A DNA stretch of 64,000 bases from Chenopodium formosanum (taxonomy: Eukaryota; Streptophyta; Magnoliopsida; Caryophyllales; Amaranthaceae), in assembly GCA_024500155.1 (NCBI GenBank), contig CM044867.1, positions 12,661,632 to 12,725,631 on the forward strand. Direction: 5' to 3'. The notes beneath the pieces are model-generated. The model was not told the origin of the DNA. It saw nothing but the letters and a program-made list of their open reading frames with translations, and did no database searches. Position numbers and translations under genes: made by a program. Below are positions 59,272 through 64,000 of the stretch, piece by piece. The stretch's first letter is position 1; each line of letters begins with the position of its first letter.

Positions 59272-60183
59272 TCAAATGCCTCTTATAGGTGGGAGGCCAT
59301 TGGGAAAGTCATCGGGATTCACATGTTTGTACTCTTCTAACAACTCATTTAGTGCGGATGAGTTATTAATAGTATTACCAAGATCATCTTTGGTTCTCAT
59401 AACCAAAGCATACCCTCCCCCATTCTTTTCCACTATCTTCTCAAATTCGTTACAAGTTACAAGATAGTTGCTTTTTTCCTTTTCTTTCTTAGCAACTTTA
59501 GGAGGTAAAGGCAATAATTTAACTTCTCTACCATCTCTAGTAGTTACAATATACACATTAGATCTACCTTTATGCTTCGAATTATGATCAAATTGACACA
59601 GTCTTCCAAGCAACAAATGACACGCATCCATTGGCAGTATGTCACACCAACTCTCGTCTTCAAAGCCGCCGATGGAGTAGGTCACCAAAGCTTGCTTCTT
59701 CACTCTAATTCCCATGCCATCATTCAACCAATTCAACTTGTAAGGCTCATCATGATCTCTAGTAGCAAGCTTCAACTTGCTTACGGCTTCAGAAGAGATT
59801 ACATCGGTTTGTGCACCTCCATCAACAATTACATTACAAGTCTTCTCACCTATCTTGCATCTAGTATGGAACAAGTTGTTTCGTTGCCTTTCATCGACTT
59901 CAGGCTCACTAAACAAAATCTTTCGAACCACCATCATATTCATTTCATTCTCCGGAGGTATATCCTCATCATACTTTTCATCAAACTCTTCATTTTCCTC
60001 TTGTGCAACAAAATTATAGAATTTTTCTTCTTCATCAAATATTGCACATTGTGAGGCAGTCAACACATTCTTGCTTGGACACTCGGAAGCTATATGTCCT
60101 CTACCATGACATTTGAAACACTTTCTCCTAGTAGCAAGTTCACTAGGTATGATTACGGCCTTTTCTTTCCCCTCATCAAACAT
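59272..60183 (-). pseudogene. Zinc knuckle and protease of the minus-strand gypsy element
   Basis: A 303-codon open frame. CFKCHGRGHIASEC is a CX2CX4HX4C nucleocapsid knuckle near the start. The protease follows: CNVIVDGGAQTDVISSEAV has the DGGA variant of the aspartic active site common in plant chromoviruses. It then enters a linker ending VNPDDFPNGLPPIRGI, the usual segment before RT. The frame stops just before the RT N-terminus by one TAA/TAG change. It is part of a gag-pol polyprotein and not a separate gene. Confidence 0.85.
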
Positions 60184-61034
60184 AGAACTAGAAGAGGAAG
60201 ACTTATTTTGAAAGGAACCACCTGTTTTATTTGAAACGTACTCCCCTTTGAGTAAGTAGGAGTAAATTTAATAGGGCTTTTGAAATAAGAGGTTTTGGGC
60301 CTCTCTTCTTTTAATTGAGTTTTGTAATGAAAAGCCAATTTGCAAACATCACTAAAGGTGGTGTAGTGAGTCACTTCCACCTTTTGGCAAATACTCTTTG
60401 AAAGACCTTTTACAAAACGAGCGATTTTGAAGGTCTCCTTCTCTTGCAAGTCACAAACTAAACACAACTTCTCAAACTCCTTAATGTAATCTTCTACGCT
60501 CATGTCTTCTTGGGAAAGATGGGTCAATTTTAGGTATTGTTCTTATTCATACTCCCTATTTACCCATTTGTCCCTCATTTTCTTTTTCACCTTCTCCCAT
60601 GACTCATTTTTTTCTTTTCCCTCTCTCCTTCTATTTGCCTTGAGGTTTTCATACCATAGGGCAGCAAGTTTAGTGAATTTAAGGACAGCCAATTTGAATC
60701 TTTTGTTGTCATCAAACCCCTTATACTCAAATGCGGTTTCAATTTGCCTAACCCAATCAAGAAAGGCCTCGCTATCATGCCCTTTATCAAATTCAAGTAA
60801 GTCAATCTTAAGTCCCCTATTTTCATCAAACTGCCTAAGATTGTTACCACCCACATCCTCATTTTCCAACTCATTCAATTTTCTATTGGCTTGTAAAAGC
60901 ATGTCAGACATAGTATCCATCCTTGTGTTTTGCCTAGCCTTTTCTTCCTCATTTTCTTCTGTTTTTTTCTCTAAATTCTCTAATTTTTCAGTGATTGCTT
61001 GTAACATTCTAGCAAGCTCCTCTCCACCAGTCAT
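60153..61034 (-). pseudogene. Gag of the minus-strand gypsy element
   Basis: The frame starts with MTGGEELARMLQAITEK at 61034. An N-terminal coiled coil (LENLEKKTEENEEEKARQN) is followed by the capsid: DSEAFLDWVRQIETAFEYKG, KFTKLAALWYENLK. After a TAA at about 60543 it resumes (THLSQEDMSVEDYIKEFEKL, IARFVKGLSKSICQKVEV) in another open frame to 60153. The C-terminal part overlaps the start of the knuckle/protease frame, indicating a frameshift there. A typical retrotransposon gag forms the virus-like particle. Confidence 0.85.
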
Positions 61035-61487
61035 TTTTTTTTCACTATTTTGGCTAGACTATTACAATTGCAAATGATGAAATATTTCTGAAAACAGAAA
61101 GCAAAAACTAACACGAAAATGCCTTAAGACTCTCAAAGGTATAAAGATTCAGAAAATTAAGATTAAAACAATCAAATTGAAAAAAAGAAACTCCTCAAAA
61201 GCTTTCCAGATGAAGGAAAAATCCTCGATTGAAATATGATATTCTGAAATGGCTTCCTTTCTGCGTTGTCTTCGGAAATCTGCCCAGTTTAATAGCAAAA
61301 CATTTCCAAAAATTCTGAAATTTTATATGAGTATTCTACACAGAAACTATCAAAATTCAAAAAAAGAATTACTCAATTTGGCTTCCAGACGACAAAGATA
61401 TCGTCCCACGAAGTTGACAGAAAAAACTGATCGAATTCCAGCGTTTTTCTAAGCCACCAAAGACTCGTTTTTCTTCAATAAACCGAT
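61035..61487. other. Leader region of the minus-strand gypsy element
   Basis: Between PBS and gag; no gene. The 67-codon plus-strand frame at 61249 is spurious. Confidence 0.6.
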
Positions 61488-61505
61488 GCCAAAGCTCTGA
61501 TACCA
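61488..61505 (-). other. Primer binding site, initiator tRNA-Met
   Basis: Minus strand TGGTATCAGAGCTTTGG is a perfect match to the common plant PBS core (TGGTATCAGAGC), five bases inside the 5' LTR. Confidence 0.92.
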
Positions 61506-61510
61506 GATGA

Positions 61511-62265
61511 TGTAAGTCTAAATACACCCACCCGAATATAGGTTGATGGATTCAAACTTTTTAAAACGGGTTACTCTCGAATTACACTAGAAAACTCACG
61601 AAACGGGATTGATAACCAAAACTCAAGAACACACTCAAAGTTTTGGGGTCTTAGGCAAGAACTCAAGACACACTCAAAGTTCACCCTAATCTTATAATTC
61701 AAGAACAAACTCAAAGCTATAAGGAAACACTTTAACTCTAGACAAACTCAAAGCAAAATGCAAAAACACTCGGATTTTATCAATGATCAAAAGCTGTCCT
61801 TCTCTTCTTATTAGCCCCTTATTTATAGGAAATATGGGCAGCAAGGTAACTGAAAAGTTACCGCTTAACATCTCCTAAAAACGTGACATTAATTCAACGG
61901 TTACAAAAACTAAATGAAAACTCTAACTCTTAATTCACTTCTTTGTAACACCTATTTGAATGGGTAGTCACAAAACAACAATTAAGAATTACAATAACTC
62001 CTAATCACACATAAACTTACAGCTTAATAAGAGAGGAAGTTAGAACAACTCCTCTAACCCTTATTACAACTTAAATAAAAGTTAAATCACACGTAATTAT
62101 ATAGCCCAAAGTAGTAAATATGCACACATAGATAACACTCCTTTGTGAGCTTCAAGTGATCACCCAAGTGAGCAAAGTGACAAATTCGGGCTTGAGAGCA
62201 AATGGACTAAATCCAAGAGTTTCTAAAACAAGGGCAACCGGTTCTTGATCCATGGAGCTTCTAAG
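61511..62265 (-). repeat. 5' LTR of the minus-strand gypsy element
   Basis: Nearly identical to 55988-56738. Differences include a short insertion (AAAACGGG at about 61562) and a few substitutions. Confidence 0.85.
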
Positions 62266-63068
62266 TGGGTTGCTTGATCTTGGATCAGTAACCTAATGTC
62301 TTTGTATGACTTTCAGAGCTAACTTCTTAGGGAGATATTTACTCTATAAGTGTTGTCTTAGTATCTTGGTGAGTATAATGAATTAAGAGATTCATGAATA
62401 ATCACTTAGTTGATTTAAGTACTTTGTTTTTATACGTGTAGCACGTGAGTATTTTTGAGCTTTGACATGATTTGGTTTTATATTTTCTTTTTTGTAATAC
62501 CATGGCATTTTAGAACCTTTTTATTATATGAATATTACAGTCTGATTAAATTACAATCTGATTAAGTGATTTTATGAGTATAATGAACTAACAGATTAAG
62601 TGATTTGTTACAAATAAAACAAAAGAATTTAATATCAAGATTCTCATTATTACCAAAATCTTGATATTTACCATTTAAATCCTTGAATTATATTTTATTT
62701 ACTTTTTTAATTTACTAATTAACCCCTTTATTTTCCTATAAATACCCCCTAATTTTCTCATTTTGAACACACCAAATTTTTTTACTAATTCTCTCTCTAA
62801 AAAAATATTCTCCTCTAACCTTTTGCTTTAGTTAAAACTCTCTAATTTAGCTTTAATTTTAAGTTATTAGCTTATAAAAAGCATCATAAAATAAAGTTGT
62901 TATTTTTATTTTATTTAAGTATTGTTATTATCTTTAATTCCTAAAAAAAATTAAAAAATTCATGTTCAAGTGTTGTTGCTATATATCCTTGTAAAACAAA
63001 TTAGTTTGAGTGTTAAAGTGTTTCTAGTCTATAAAGAAAAAAAAAAGGGGGGGTTTATTTTGCACAAA
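62266..63068. other. Unique AT-rich sequence
   Basis: No gene, repeat or element was recognised. The region 62690-63060 has A/T-rich composition and a short G run (about 63049) only. Confidence 0.5.
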
Positions 63069-63586
63069 TCAATACTTCAATATTAAAAAGCGTTCCTAAA
63101 ATTGTTTATGTGCCACATCATTCCCTTCTCATAGCATTGTGCCACATCATCACTTAATGACACGTCAATACCAATTAACAAATCATTCCAACTATTATTT
63201 AAAAGTTTTTAATGGGTTTCGAACACTATACCTCAAGGAAACAAGAACTACTTCGTTACCATCTTAGCCAATAACAATTGATGTCATCTACACATATAAA
63301 TATAACTATAAATAGATGATTAATTAAAAAGGAAATACAAGATAAGCAGTTTGAAAAAAAAAAATTATAATAAGAGGAATAAAATTAACATTTCACAAAC
63401 AATAGAGTGTTAAAAATTATCTTTCTATACTCTTTATCAATTAGTAACATTATTTTGAATATTTATGCATAACTTACATAATTGATGATAATGTATTTCA
63501 GTTTGTCAAAATTATGATAACATATTTCATAAAGAAACAATTGAATCAAAGTGGTATCCCGGTGCAACGCCTGGGCAGCACACTAG
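63069..63586 (+). mobile_element. Small non-autonomous Helitron
   Basis: It starts TCAATACTTCAATATTAAAA after an A and ends CACTAG before a T, the A/T host-dinucleotide insertion of Helitrons. A GC-rich hairpin (CCCGG...CCTGGG, around 63557-63574, loop TGCAACG) lies about 11 bp before the CTAG end, as expected for Helitron 3' ends. The 5' segment with TTATGTGCCACATCATTCC is also typical of plant Helitrons. No Rep/helicase is encoded. Confidence 0.75.
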
Positions 63587-64000
63587 TTTCTTTTAATATC
63601 TCAAAATTCCAAAAATATCACTTAGTCTCTCTTATTTCACTTTAATTAAGGAGTTATCATCCTTGATAAGCAAGAAGGGTTATCCAAACAATAGCTATAT
63701 CTAGCTCAAGGTATTATCTTTATTCCTTATTTAATTTCCTTAACTATTATTATTATGCTAACTAATGGTGTCATGGGACCTATATTATGTATTTTTTATA
63801 GAACTTTAAATATTAAGAGTTTTAAGAAACTTTAATCTTATTCTAGAGATGACTTTACAAATAAGAGTTTTTAACGAACTTAAAATCTAAATGTTGTTTT
63901 AAGTAACTTTATTTTTATTTTAAAGATGACTTTAGAAATAAGAGGTTTTAACAAACTTTAATTCTACATGTTGTTGTAAAAATCTTTAATCTTATTTTAA
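63587..64000. other. Unique AT-rich sequence to the window edge
   Basis: A weak direct repeat is visible: AATAAGAGTTTTTAACGAAC at 63860 and a close copy at 63935, both after a ..GATGACTTTA.. block, period about 75 bp. Nothing else is supported. Confidence 0.5.

Larger units (their letters stand above)
55988..62265 (-). mobile_element. Minus-strand Ty3/gypsy retrotransposon, full length but decayed
   Basis: LTRs at 55988-56738 and 61511-62265 enclose, on the minus strand, an initiator tRNA-Met PBS, gag, protease, RT, RNase H and integrase in gypsy order. The long gag-pol, short LTRs (about 750 bp), iMet PBS and the integrase C-terminal motif (GDLVWLHLRKERFPKLRK ... SATFNVGDLSPY) suggest a chromovirus clade near CRM/Reina; the clade is not proven. 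No target duplication was found: flanks are ACTGA and TGGGT. The TG start of the right end is not clear, so the right boundary may be off by several bases. Confidence 0.85.

Noticed and set aside
55988..62265. Endogenous pararetrovirus
   Set aside because: Integrase and LTRs are present and domain order is that of Ty3/gypsy; no movement protein motif was seen.

Overview
This window looks like transposon-dense intergenic DNA of a eudicot plant nuclear genome. It is AT-rich, its gene fragments have introns, and it carries Ty1/copia and Ty3/gypsy elements, a LINE, CACTA, mariner-like and Mutator-like elements and a Helitron. I could not narrow the species. I see no intact host gene, no rRNA or tRNA gene and no CRISPR array. 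Family assignments come from motifs read by eye; no search was run.

Layout. 1-3300: minus-strand exon fragments of two unrelated plant genes, a transaldolase-like N-terminus followed downstream by the catalytic region of an SBT2-type subtilase, both with disabling changes. 3480-8730: a motif cluster, an LTR remnant, a solo LTR and a short tandem duplication. 8732-19558: a minus-strand LTR element with no recognisable coding domains, carrying a nested solo LTR. 20045-24720: a 5'-truncated LINE split by a solo LTR. 24721-28084: degenerate sequence with another solo LTR and a mariner-type MITE. 28401-32925: a terminal-inverted-repeat element holding a solo LTR that itself holds another solo LTR. 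33320-54704: two Athila-like Ty3/gypsy elements of one family. The older copy shares its LTR with a neighbouring fragment and is interrupted by two DNA transposons (one a CACTA element). The younger copy (41614-54699, target duplication GCCCC) is inserted into it and has its own mariner-type insertion. 55988-62265: a minus-strand Ty3/gypsy element with a decayed gag-pol. 63069-63586: a small Helitron.

At least ten insertions can be bounded to the base by target duplications or an unoccupied allele, so the order of insertion can be read from the nesting. Every retroelement reading frame carries stops, frameshifts or altered catalytic residues, so none looks autonomous.

The most interesting signal is not a gene. 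Three LTR groups, seen in several copies, carry arrays of GC-rich palindromes about 12-15 bp long, spaced about 18-22 bp apart, in U3 and (where a TATA-like box is visible) just upstream of it. Between two diverged LTR copies the palindrome sequence differs but its symmetry is kept, and array length differs between the two LTRs of one element. This suggests a shared kind of promoter-proximal control element that has been kept for its symmetry.
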